DNA of 9,704 nucleotides from contig CANRCY010000047.1 of assembly GCA_947629225.1 (NCBI GenBank), positions 1 through 9,704 on the forward strand. Reading direction: 5' to 3'. The notes under the pieces were generated by a model. That model was not told where the DNA came from and searched no databases. It was given only the letters and a program-made list of their open reading frames with translations. The DNA is from an uncultured Clostridia bacterium (GTDB lineage: Bacteria; Bacillota; Clostridia; Christensenellales; Borkfalkiaceae). Position 1 is the first letter of the stretch; each line of letters starts with the position of its first letter. Made by a program: the position numbers and the translations under genes. Positions 1 through 7,020 of the stretch are shown here, in pieces.

Positions 1-737
1 CATACGCGCGGTCGCTCACCGTGCCCGAAGAGGCGGCGGAAAAGCTCGTCTTCGAAGAGGGGCTGGAATCCCTCCTGCCCCTTCTCAACGACCCGCTCCG
101 CGCCGAAGAGGGGACGGACGAACTGCACGAAAAGCTCGTCCCCGACGAGGACGGTTTCCGCATGCTCTCCGCCATGTTGCGGGCGGCGGCGCACGCTCCT
201 TTCCCGAAGCGTCTCCCCGCGGAGGACCGCCATGCCACGCTGTGCGTCTTCGGGCGGTTCGTGCGGGAACATCTGGCGAGCTTCGGAAGGTACGGTTTCG
301 ACCGTTGGTTCTGGACGTGGCGGCAGACGTCGGGTCTGCTCGTGCGGATCGGCTCGCTCGAATACGAGCGCACGGACGAGGGGGTCTCCATCCATATCCC
401 GTCGGACGCTGACCTCGGGAGGGAAGCCGTTCTCTCTTCCCTCCGCGCGGCGAAAGAACTGCTCGGCGGCGGCGACTACTTCTGCCGCTCGTGGATGCTC
501 TCGCACAAACTCAAACGGCTCCTGCCCGAAACGAGCAACGTGCGCAGATTTCGCGACCTGTTCTGCAAATTCGAGTATTTTCCCGACGATACGGGTTACC
601 GTCTCTGGGTATTCGGCAACCCCGATCTTTCGCCCGAAGACTTCCCCGAAAAGACGTCTTTGCAGCGAAATATGAAAAAATTTGTCCTTCACGGAGGAAA
701 AGTGGGAGCATCTCACGGATTTTTGCGCAATATTTGA
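1..737 (+). CDS. GNAT-like C-terminal domain (acyltransferase-type) protein, 5'-truncated by the window
   Basis: The reading frame (codons beginning at base 3) is open to the left edge, so the gene starts upstream; the GTG at 21 lacks a convincing ribosome binding site and is probably internal. About 244 residues are visible, ending at TGA 735-737. The C-terminal half matches the pattern I know for the GNAT_C family of Clostridia 'acyltransferase domain-containing' proteins: a strand ending in HIP (393-401), a CRSWML block (483-500) followed by a Leu-rich helix, then an ETSNVRRF block near 528-551, and a final LQRN...GGKVG segment. Such proteins usually carry a diverged N-terminal acyltransferase-like domain, mostly outside this window. 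Substrate and pathway are not known to me. There is no obvious intrinsic terminator after it, and the next promoter begins 47 bp downstream. The family call rests on motif memory, not on a profile search. Confidence 0.75.
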   Translation, partial: YARSLTVPEEAAEKLVFEEGLESLLPLLNDPLRAEEGTDELHEKLVPDEDGFRMLSAMLRAAAHAPFPKRLPAEDRHATLCVFGRFVREHLASFGRYGFDRWFWTWRQTSGLLVRIGSLEYERTDEGVSIHIPSDADLGREAVLSSLRAAKELLGGGDYFCRSWMLSHKLKRLLPETSNVRRFRDLFCKFEYFPDDTGYRLWVFGNPDLSPEDFPEKTSLQRNMKKFVLHGGKVGASHGFLRNI

Positions 738-784
738 AGAAATTTTGCAAAAAACCCGAAAATTATGCAATAAATCGAGAATGC

Positions 785-813
785 TTGACAAATTGTGTCG
801 GACGATTTACAAT
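785..813 (+). promoter_or_regulatory. Sigma-A promoter of the RpiR-type regulator gene
   Basis: TTGACA at 785-790 and TACAAT at 808-813 are separated by exactly 17 bp, a near-perfect housekeeping promoter. Transcription would begin near 820, giving a leader of about 97 nt before the ATG at 917. The core hexamers and spacing are identical to those of the promoter upstream of the giant lipoprotein (2380-2408). Confidence 0.85.
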
Positions 814-854
814 AGCAAACGTATTTATAAAAGAGGAAAAATACCTTATTTTAC

Positions 855-880
855 GGGGCGTTTTTTTCGCTTAACGCCCC
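855..880 (+). promoter_or_regulatory. Leader hairpin upstream of the RpiR-type gene
   Basis: GGGGCGTT (855-862) is the perfect reverse complement of AACGCCCC (873-880), giving an 8-bp stem with a 10-nt U-rich loop in the predicted 5' leader. No U-tract follows, so it is not a standard terminator. It may be a leader stability or regulatory element; an alternative is a relic terminator of the upstream gene. A second CCCC at 890-893 could compete for the same G-run. Function is inference. Confidence 0.45.
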
Positions 881-916
881 CTCACTTTACCCCAAAAAAG
901 CATATGGAGGAGAGAT

Positions 917-1747
917 ATGCCGAACAGCATCAACACCAAGATCGCGTCGATGCGCGAGGGAAAACTGACGAAGAGCCAACGCAAGCTCCTCGATTATTTC
1001 GAGACGGTCGATCACAAGCGGGTGATCTACATGTCCATTACCGACCTTGCCGCCGCAACGGGCGTTGCCGAGGCAACGGTGCTCCGTTTCTGCCGTTCGC
1101 TGGGATTCAACGGTTACCAGGAGTTCCGCCTCAACCTCGCGCAGGGCGTAATTGACATCGGGCATAAGGAGCAAGAGGGGATTGACTATGTCGACGACAT
1201 TGCCGAGGCGTACGAAGAGGCGATGAAGCACTGCCGCAAAGTGCTCAAAGGCGACCGTTTGCAGACGGCATACGATATGATCTTCGAGGCGGAAACGGTG
1301 TGCTGTTTCGGCGTGGGGCATTCCTATCTCGCCGCGCTCGAATTACATAACCGTCTCATGACGATGGGCATTCTCACCTTCTGCGAGCGCGATACCCACC
1401 TTCAAAACGTGCTCATCTCTTCCCGCAGTTCGAAGGACCTCATGATCATTTTCAGCGTATCGGGAAGTTCGAAGGATACGGTCGAGGCGGCGGAGCTCGC
1501 GCGGGCATGCGGAATGAAGGTCATCGTGATCACGAGTTACGAAAAATCTCCGCTCACGCGGTATGCCGACCTTGTGCTTGCGGCGGCGCCCATGGAAGCG
1601 CCCAACGAACCGGGGGCGATGACGGGCAAGATCATGCAGTTGTTCATGGTAGACGTACTCTGCACGGGCATTCACATGTCCGATAAGACGCGGTTCGATA
1701 ATTTTGTCGCGCGCAGCAGCCGCGCCACGGTGAGCAAGCTCATTTAA
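917..1747 (+). CDS. MurR/RpiR-family transcriptional regulator (HTH + SIS domains)
   Basis: Predicted 276-aa cytoplasmic DNA-binding regulator. The ATG at 917 is preceded by GGAGG (906-910) with 6-nt spacing. Residues 1-75 form the RpiR-type N-terminal domain: a LTKSQRKLLDYF helix and a helix-turn-helix around residues 40-61 (SITDLAAATGVAEATVLRFC). Residues ~125-255 form a SIS (sugar isomerase) fold, with a FGVGHS turn at the start and the FSVSGSSKDT loop (from residue 179), which corresponds to the phosphosugar-binding Ser/Gly/Thr loop of the family. The length is typical. Family members sense sugar phosphates and repress or activate sugar-catabolism or amino-sugar genes. It has its own promoter and terminator and lies upstream of a sugar ABC transporter, which makes that transporter a reasonable target. 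The effector cannot be read from the sequence, and I identified no operator. Confidence 0.93.
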   Translation: MPNSINTKIASMREGKLTKSQRKLLDYFETVDHKRVIYMSITDLAAATGVAEATVLRFCRSLGFNGYQEFRLNLAQGVIDIGHKEQEGIDYVDDIAEAYEEAMKHCRKVLKGDRLQTAYDMIFEAETVCCFGVGHSYLAALELHNRLMTMGILTFCERDTHLQNVLISSRSSKDLMIIFSVSGSSKDTVEAAELARACGMKVIVITSYEKSPLTRYADLVLAAAPMEAPNEPGAMTGKIMQLFMVDVLCTGIHMSDKTRFDNFVARSSRATVSKLI

Positions 1748-1756
1748 CGGAATCGT

Positions 1757-1780
1757 AAAGAATATATAAAAGAATATATA
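1757..1780. repeat. 12-bp tandem direct repeat after the RpiR-type gene
   Basis: AAAGAATATATA occurs twice back to back (1757-1768 and 1769-1780), followed by a degenerate third start (AGGAATAT). It lies between the stop codon and the terminator. It is A/T-rich and could be simple slippage-generated sequence; no function is evident. Confidence 0.6.
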
Positions 1781-1813
1781 AGGAATATCACCTTATTGTA
1801 ATGACATTGTAAC

Positions 1814-1836
1814 GACCCGCTCCGCGGGTCTTTTTT
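1814..1836 (+). terminator. Intrinsic terminator of the RpiR-type gene
   Basis: GACCCGC (1814-1820) pairs perfectly with GCGGGTC (1824-1830) around a 3-nt loop and is followed directly by six T (1831-1836). This is a textbook rho-independent terminator, 67 bp past the stop codon. It separates the regulator transcript from the lipoprotein/transporter region. Confidence 0.92.
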
Positions 1837-1848
1837 ATTGCCCCCACG

Positions 1849-1892
1849 CCCCTTGCAGGGGAGCTGTCACGAGCTTGCGAGTGACTGAGGGG
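1849..1892. repeat. GC-rich multi-palindrome interspersed repeat
   Basis: The segment contains CCCCT (1849-1853) pairing with AGGGG (1857-1861), then GTCAC (1866-1870) pairing with GTGAC (1881-1885), and a further GAGGGG (1887-1892) that can pair with the first C-run. The overall style resembles palindromic intergenic repeats I associate with gut Firmicutes genomes. That is from memory and I have not verified it. There is no coding potential. Confidence 0.5.
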
Positions 1893-1901
1893 TTTCTAAA
1901 C

Positions 1902-1930
1902 TGTCATGTCGACCGAAGTGGAGACATCTC
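1902..1930 (+). repeat. Short hairpin repeat, GTCA-stem-TCTC type (ATGTC/GACAT stem)
   Basis: GTCA begins at 1903; ATGTC (1906-1910) pairs with GACAT (1923-1927), which runs into a final CTC. It is one member of a family in this window that keeps the frame GTCA, stem, GA.. GA, stem', TCT while the stem sequence varies. Confidence 0.55.
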
Positions 1931-1945
1931 TACCTTATTCTTATC

Positions 1946-1996
1946 ACGTCATGTTGAGCGCAGTCGCCCCGCGCTGTTCTGATTCTCTAAGCGCGG
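1946..1996 (+). repeat. Half copy of the GTCATGTT repeat followed by a separate hairpin
   Basis: ACGTCATGTTGAGCG (1946-1960) is the exact reverse complement of 7280-7294, so it is the left half of the same element that occurs twice on the other side of the lipoprotein gene. The right half is missing here. It is followed by an unrelated perfect 7-bp hairpin, CCGCGCT (1969-1975) with AGCGCGG (1990-1996). The segment looks like a mosaic of truncated elements. Confidence 0.5.
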
Positions 1997-2023
1997 CACG
2001 AGGAGCGTTTGCGACGAAGTAGC

Positions 2024-2092
2024 CGCCCAAGCGTCATTCCGAGCCGTACAAGAAAGAACGAAGTTCGAATAGCAACTCTCCGAGGGAATCTT
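2024..2092 (+). repeat. Hairpin repeat, ATTCC/GGAAT stem variant
   Basis: GTCA (2033-2036) is followed by TTCC and GAGC (2041-2044); GGAAT (2085-2089) pairs back to ATTCC (2036-2040) and leads into TCTT. The loop (about 44 nt) is much longer than in the other copies, suggesting an insertion. The left 18 bp (2024-2041) recur at 2214-2231 with one mismatch, 190 bp away. Confidence 0.5.
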
Positions 2093-2129
2093 GCTACGTC
2101 CAAGTACGTTTTAACAAACCCTAACGCAA

Positions 2130-2190
2130 CAAGATGCCTTCGCGGATTGGCAAAGCGGACTGCGTAAATACATCACGGCTCAGCATGACG
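2130..2190 (-). repeat. Hairpin repeat on the minus strand, ATGC/GCAT stem variant
   Basis: Read on the minus strand it begins GTCATGCTGAGC (2189 downward) and ends in GCATCTTG at 2137-2130. ATGC pairs with GCAT, keeping the GTCA...TCTT frame. Its outer end (2178-2190) mirrors 1947-1959 with one mismatch in inverted orientation, so the two bracket a segment of about 244 bp. Confidence 0.5.
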
Positions 2191-2213
2191 CAGAGCCCCG
2201 CCGCTTTGCGTCC

Positions 2214-2231
2214 CGCGCAAGCGTCATTCCG
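2214..2231 (+). repeat. Truncated copy of the GTCATTCC repeat end
   Basis: Eighteen bases match 2024-2041 with one difference. No partner stem follows, so this appears to be a broken half element. The flanking bases 2191-2280 hold nothing else I can support. Confidence 0.45.
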
Positions 2232-2288
2232 CCCCTGCGTCTCACCCCGCCCCTTATGCAAAGGCGTCCCTTCCCGACCCAAAAATAC

Positions 2289-2375
2289 AAAAATTTTTTT
2301 CAAAAGAACAGTTTTTTCATAAATACATTGAATTTTCGTCAAAATGAAAAGAAAAAATAAAAATTTTTTTCAAAA
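2289..2375. promoter_or_regulatory. A/T-rich upstream block with a 17-bp direct repeat at 70-bp spacing
   Basis: The string AAAAATTTTTTTCAAAA occurs at 2289-2305 and again at 2359-2375, exactly 70 bp apart. The second copy ends 4 bp before the -35 box of the lipoprotein promoter. The whole block 2281-2380 is strongly A/T-rich, in sharp contrast to the surrounding DNA. It could act as an UP element or curved DNA that raises promoter strength, or as paired binding sites for a regulator; which one cannot be told from the sequence. Confidence 0.6.
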
Positions 2376-2379
2376 TCTA

Positions 2380-2408
2380 TTGACAAGTCGGCGGTTTGAG
2401 AGTACAAT
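2380..2408 (+). promoter_or_regulatory. Sigma-A promoter of the giant lipoprotein gene
   Basis: TTGACA (2380-2385) and TACAAT (2403-2408) are separated by 17 bp, with an A/T-rich block directly upstream. The expected start near 2415 gives a leader of about 48 nt. This is a very strong predicted promoter, identical in its core elements to the one before the RpiR-type gene. Confidence 0.88.
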
Positions 2409-2451
2409 GAAACTACAAAACAATATCCTTTGATCCAAAACAGGGGAATAC

Positions 2452-2457
2452 AGGAGG
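2452..2457 (+). promoter_or_regulatory. Ribosome binding site that fixes the giant lipoprotein start
   Basis: A perfect AGGAGG lies 5 nt before the ATG at 2463. The frame is also open from a TTG at 2430, but that codon lacks a ribosome binding site and would put 11 extra residues in front of a normal lipoprotein signal peptide, so ATG 2463 is the start. Confidence 0.9.
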
Positions 2458-2462
2458 AAATT

Positions 2463-5400
2463 ATGAAAAAGCTGGTAGCATTGTTGCTCGGCGGCGCGAT
2501 GTGCGCAACGGCGATCGCCGGCATTGCCGGTTGTAAACCGAAGACGCCCGCTGTCGAGGGACGCGAAGACCCCCGTGCGGCGGATGCCTATACGGCGTAT
2601 GACTACGAGGGGAATGTAGTCGGCGGGTACAAGACCATTGCCGACGCGATCACCGCCGTAGTGGACGCCGACCTCGACTTCATGGAAGATGAAGCGACCG
2701 AGGATGGCGCCGAGGGCGGTTACGTCACCAAGAAGGACGGGTCCATGCACCTCTTCACGAACAAGAAGGGCGTGGGCGACGGGACCGACGACCAGTACTG
2801 GTACTACCAGGACGGCAACAAGCTCGCAGGCTACTCGGGCTGGGACGGCGACGCGGCGATCGATCATCTCCGCAACCAAAAGGTGACCGTCAACAAGGTC
2901 TCCGACATGGGTCTCACCTCGTTGCAGTCGTGGAACGGCTTCGGCTTGCTCAATGAAGTCGGTCAGGAAGATACGACGAGCAACACCCCCGCCTCGTGGG
3001 CGCTCTCCACGGCAATAGACGCGGGTCTCATCGTGTTCCCTTCGAGCATGGGCGGCGTACAGGGCACGGGCATGACCCGCAACACCTACGATCTCGACCT
3101 CTCCGAAGTCAGGATCACTCCCCCCTATGAAGGAGAGGAAGACTCCGTCTATGCCTTCATCGGCTTCTATCTCTGGCACTCCCAGTACGTGCTTGCGGTC
3201 GGCGTCGGGTGCGATACCTCCACGGGCAAGTGGTACGAATTCCAAGGCACTTCCCGCGACGACTCGTTCTCCGATCTCGAATATAACATCGGCGACTGCA
3301 TCATGGAGAGTACGTGGAACAACGACGGCTACTTCACCCCCAACGCTTCCGAAATGCAGATGAAGGTGGAGACGGTCAAGTATTACGACGAAGAGTTCGA
3401 CGAAAATTATTATTCGATCAAGCTCAGCGTCACGCTCGACGGCGAAGAAGCCCTCGCGCGGGAATATGACGACGATTATCTCCACATCTATTCCTCGTGG
3501 GACGGGATCGCTGCGAATAACGACTATATGTTCATCGCCGGGCTCGACGTCAAGAACAAAGTCGTTTCGGGCGCGAAGGTCGGCAACGTCGACTATTTCA
3601 ACGGCGCGAAGTTCGAAAATCTCTGCGTCACGGGCGCGAAGATCTACTTCCCGACCGAGGAGGAGTTTGACAACGACGATCTCGGCTTCGAACTCAACCC
3701 CGATCTCCGCGGCACCGAGCAAGACTTCCTGCTTGCCAACAGCGAAACGGCAAGCGGCGCCTACGCATACACCATTCTTTCCAACTACGCCTGCACGTCG
3801 TACGAGGGGAGAGACAGCGTCGACTACTACTCCTTCCACTTCGACGGCGACCCCGTCGGCGAGACGGAGATCGGCGGTCAGCTCAAAGAGTATCAGGACG
3901 CGATCGACTCCCTCAGAGAGATGACGGTCGATAACGTTCAGGATTATCTCGAAACGTACGAAGAAGTGACGGGTTGGTACGGCAAGGATAAAGACCATGC
4001 CGAGTCCACCCTTAAACCCATCCATCTCAACCTGCTCGACTTCACGGCTTACGAAGAGGCTCGTTCCGTCTACGAAGATTCGATGAAGCTCACCGACGCG
4101 GGTAAGGCGGTCCGCGACGATCTCGACGCGCTCGGTCTCTTTGCGGCTCCGAATGCGGCATATCCTTACGGCGGCTGGACGGCGAACGGCAGCCCCGCAG
4201 AGGGCAAGAGATACGTTTGGGACGACGCACTCAAATTCCATGAGATCAACGAAAGATTCCTCGCCCTCGACCCCGAGGAACAGAGCAAGATCATCAAGCT
4301 CTCCGCGGGCGGACAGGACGCATACGACACGTGGGATTTGCTCTACACGACCGTAAAGGAATATCTCGACAATACGACCTACACGAGCAAGAGCTACACC
4401 ATCTCGAAGATGGGCATGTCCACGACTCTCGCGACCGTGACCTACACGGGCGAGCAAGCTCTTCAAACGCTGTTCGACGTTGCGTTCCAGATCTATTCGG
4501 GAGAATATCACAACGACTCCCGCGCGGTGCCGATCGGAACGATCGATACCGACGACAATAGAAATTTCTACCGCGCATTCCACCTTCTCTTCCTCATGAA
4601 CAAGATGAAGGACGAAGGCGTCGAAATCCCCGAAGGCTTCACGGATACGGTCTATGCGCAGATCACCTCTGCCGCCCGTCCGCAGGCTTGCGCGGATGAC
4701 ATCAACAACTACATCTATCCCGTGCTCACGCTCGCGGGCGACATCTACGCCCGTCAGCAGAGAGGGGAGTTCGTCTGGCTCGATGCCGAAATGGCGGAGA
4801 TTATCAACGACCACATGGTCGGCTTCGAGAACTTCGGCGACACAGGCTTCGCGTGGAACTATGCCAACAACAAAGACCTCCGCGATACCAACCAGTATTA
4901 CGAGCAGTATTTCGGTCTGCCCAACGCGGCAGGGTTCTTCGACAGCTTGAAGTACGTCACCGACGTCGTCGAACTGTGCGACGACAAGGCGGAACTCAAC
5001 TCCAAGAAGCTCGGCTATGTTGCAGACGTTATCCCGCTTGAACAGGATCCTTCCCAGAACGGAAGCGACGAAGCGAAGGCAGTCGTTGCTAAGATCTTGG
5101 CTCTCGCGAAGTTCGAAGGCTACGATTACAAGGGCTGGACGACGGAAAACGAAGACAAGACGGGTTACCTCTACGATACGCTCAAAGCGTTCCGCACCCT
5201 CGTCGGCGAACGGAAAGAGCTCGGCTTGATCGACAAGGCATACGTCAGCGCGCAGATCGCGAACGCGAAGCTTTCGTCCGACCAAGAGACGGCGGCGAAG
5301 GGCAACTACGAGGCATGGGAGGCATTCTCCGCCGAGATCGCCGCGCTCGAAGAGACCGAGACCGACTTCTGGACGAAGCAGTTCACGACCCTCGAAGCGG

Positions 5401-7004
5401 GCTATAACAAGACGAACAGCGTCACCCTTACGGGCGAACAAGTCCTCGCCAACATCTACGAGGTCGTCTCCCTCGTCAAGAGCGGCAAAGTCATCTCGAA
5501 TGCGTCGTTCTATGGCGAAAAGGGAGCCGCCGATCAGACGACGTTGACCAAGACGCCCGACAATACCTTCTATACGGCAATGTGGGTGGCAAGAATGGTG
5601 TGCTTCACGCTCGACTGCGACGTCACCCTTCCCGCCGACCTCACGGCAGGGCTCACCGCGATCGATTACTTCACCTTCTATACGCAGACCTACTATCCCA
5701 TCATGGGCACGCTGAGGATCGCAGAACGCATCGGCAAGATCGGTGAAGACCAGATCAAGAAGATGGAAGACTTCACCGATGAAGAGATCGCCTTCCTCAA
5801 CGAGGTTTGGACGGACGGTTACGAACAGAAGGGCAGCTTGAAGACCCATTGGAACGGCGACGGCAACAAACTCAGCGGCTGGTGGCAAGAACGTTCTCCG
5901 AAGTTCGTTCAGGATATGGGCGGCACTTTGAAGACAGACGAAACCAATACCCGCGTCAAGAGCTATGTCGAAATTCTCTCCAATTTCTTGGAGCAGAACC
6001 ACTACACGATCAAGGCGAACGGTTGGGGCACCACCGCAAAAGAGATCCTTGGCGTTTCGCTCTCCGAAGACGCGCTCGCGCTCGTCGCCGAATTCGAAAA
6101 GATCGGCAACCTCGACGTCTACGACGCGAAGGGCTGGAAAGCTCCCGACGAAGCGCAGGATATCAAGGGCTACCTTTACAGCGAAGCAAATTACTATAAG
6201 ACGACGATCAAACCCATGATCGACGCGCTCGATGACGACGCCGCGGAGACTGTCTCCCTTCTGGTCGGCATCAAGAACTTCGAAGATTGGGAGACCCTCT
6301 CCGAACAGATCCTCGCATTTGACGCGGAGAAGGCGGAGATCGAATTCGACGCGGCAGACAGCGACGCTCAGGATGCCAAATCGACGACTTACACGGTCGG
6401 CGAGGCGCTCGGCGAACTGCTCGAAGCGATCGCAAAGGCAGCCGCTTCGGGCGAGAAGCTCGGCTTCGATAGCGGCATTGACAAGGGCGTCTCCTTCCGT
6501 CCCTACTTCTTCTACTTCACCCTCGAAGGGCTCGACGTCGAAATTCCTTCCGTCATCACCGACCGTATGGACGCGGTGAAGATGGATGAGGCTGCGGCGG
6601 CGAAGTTCGAAGAGGACGTCAAGTACATCATGACGATCATGACGATCGCAAAGGCGATCTCGGGCGAAGAGGGCACGGACCACAAGCTCACCCAAGACGA
6701 GATCGATATGATCAACGCAAATCTTGTCGGCAAAGAGAAGTTTGTAGACGGCGGCTTCAGCTATGCTTACACGGTCGATACGCCCACGTTCGGCGAACCC
6801 GTTTCGTGGCACCACAAGTCCAAGGGGTATAAGCGCTACTTCGGCTTCGATACCTCCAAGTCGTTCGACTACTATCAGAAGCTCGTCATCAACTATCTTG
6901 TCGAAAAGTACAACGCCACCGCGCTCAAATACAACGATACCGGCAAGAACCCGCCCGCAGATTGCGTCATGGGCATTGCCGCGGAGATCGTAGCGCAAGA
7001 CTGA
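2463..7004 (+). CDS. Giant lipoprotein (1513 aa) with three diverged tandem repeats; family not recognised
   Basis: Residues 1-24 are a lipoprotein signal peptide: MKK, a hydrophobic stretch and lipobox IAGC with the lipidated Cys at 24, so the protein should be anchored on the outer face of the membrane. Residues ~25-160 are acidic and Tyr/Gly-rich. Residues ~160-397 look beta-rich (for example VYAFIGFYLW at 229-238 and IYFP at 394) and could be a lectin-like sandwich; this is weak. Residues ~480-550 are helical. From ~550 to ~1490 three copies of a 310-330-residue unit follow, each with the same ordered blocks: a (Y/A)xGW motif (W572, W892, W1225), an (F/Y)xxW helix, a T(Y/L)T..(E)x(A/V)L helix (T660, T988, T1309), an (V)x(I/L)P segment, a YYP-like helix (752, 1078, 1389) and a DEI(A/D)-type helix. 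I see no catalytic motif. The promoter, AGGAGG and biased codon use suggest high expression. It precedes a sugar-binding lipoprotein and permease, so a glycan-capture or scaffold role is possible but unproven. Confidence 0.95.
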   Translation: MKKLVALLLGGAMCATAIAGIAGCKPKTPAVEGREDPRAADAYTAYDYEGNVVGGYKTIADAITAVVDADLDFMEDEATEDGAEGGYVTKKDGSMHLFTNKKGVGDGTDDQYWYYQDGNKLAGYSGWDGDAAIDHLRNQKVTVNKVSDMGLTSLQSWNGFGLLNEVGQEDTTSNTPASWALSTAIDAGLIVFPSSMGGVQGTGMTRNTYDLDLSEVRITPPYEGEEDSVYAFIGFYLWHSQYVLAVGVGCDTSTGKWYEFQGTSRDDSFSDLEYNIGDCIMESTWNNDGYFTPNASEMQMKVETVKYYDEEFDENYYSIKLSVTLDGEEALAREYDDDYLHIYSSWDGIAANNDYMFIAGLDVKNKVVSGAKVGNVDYFNGAKFENLCVTGAKIYFPTEEEFDNDDLGFELNPDLRGTEQDFLLANSETASGAYAYTILSNYACTSYEGRDSVDYYSFHFDGDPVGETEIGGQLKEYQDAIDSLREMTVDNVQDYLETYEEVTGWYGKDKDHAESTLKPIHLNLLDFTAYEEARSVYEDSMKLTDAGKAVRDDLDALGLFAAPNAAYPYGGWTANGSPAEGKRYVWDDALKFHEINERFLALDPEEQSKIIKLSAGGQDAYDTWDLLYTTVKEYLDNTTYTSKSYTISKMGMSTTLATVTYTGEQALQTLFDVAFQIYSGEYHNDSRAVPIGTIDTDDNRNFYRAFHLLFLMNKMKDEGVEIPEGFTDTVYAQITSAARPQACADDINNYIYPVLTLAGDIYARQQRGEFVWLDAEMAEIINDHMVGFENFGDTGFAWNYANNKDLRDTNQYYEQYFGLPNAAGFFDSLKYVTDVVELCDDKAELNSKKLGYVADVIPLEQDPSQNGSDEAKAVVAKILALAKFEGYDYKGWTTENEDKTGYLYDTLKAFRTLVGERKELGLIDKAYVSAQIANAKLSSDQETAAKGNYEAWEAFSAEIAALEETETDFWTKQFTTLEAGYNKTNSVTLTGEQVLANIYEVVSLVKSGKVISNASFYGEKGAADQTTLTKTPDNTFYTAMWVARMVCFTLDCDVTLPADLTAGLTAIDYFTFYTQTYYPIMGTLRIAERIGKIGEDQIKKMEDFTDEEIAFLNEVWTDGYEQKGSLKTHWNGDGNKLSGWWQERSPKFVQDMGGTLKTDETNTRVKSYVEILSNFLEQNHYTIKANGWGTTAKEILGVSLSEDALALVAEFEKIGNLDVYDAKGWKAPDEAQDIKGYLYSEANYYKTTIKPMIDALDDDAAETVSLLVGIKNFEDWETLSEQILAFDAEKAEIEFDAADSDAQDAKSTTYTVGEALGELLEAIAKAAASGEKLGFDSGIDKGVSFRPYFFYFTLEGLDVEIPSVITDRMDAVKMDEAAAAKFEEDVKYIMTIMTIAKAISGEEGTDHKLTQDEIDMINANLVGKEKFVDGGFSYAYTVDTPTFGEPVSWHHKSKGYKRYFGFDTSKSFDYYQKLVINYLVEKYNATALKYNDTGKNPPADCVMGIAAEIVAQD
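4113..6930 (+). repeat. Three tandem protein-level repeats within the giant lipoprotein gene
   Basis: Approximate units are residues 550-838, 870-1180 and 1195-1490. Anchor residues shift by 320 and 333 (the GW tryptophans 572, 892, 1225), by 328 and 321 (the TxT helix at 660, 988, 1309) and by 326 and 311 (the YYP-like helix at 752, 1078, 1389). Similarity is visible only at protein level, since the DNA of the copies has diverged, so the duplication is old. Unit boundaries are estimates. Confidence 0.7.
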
Positions 7005-7020
7005 CACAGCCCCCCTAAAT

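Noticed and set aside
232..675. Second open frame overlapping the GNAT_C-type gene
   Set aside because: Arg/Ser/Cys-rich out-of-frame translation, no ribosome binding site, and complete overlap with a frame carrying family motifs.
855..880. Intrinsic terminator of the upstream GNAT_C-type gene
   Set aside because: No T-run follows the stem on either strand, and it lies downstream of the next gene's promoter.
2121..2342. Small open frames on both strands in the left intergenic region
   Set aside because: They run through interspersed repeats and the A/T-rich block, lack ribosome binding sites and have low-complexity translations.
2430..2462. TTG at 2430 as start of the giant lipoprotein
   Set aside because: No ribosome binding site at that codon, and it would add 11 polar residues before a normal signal peptide; AGGAGG plus ATG 2463 is much better.
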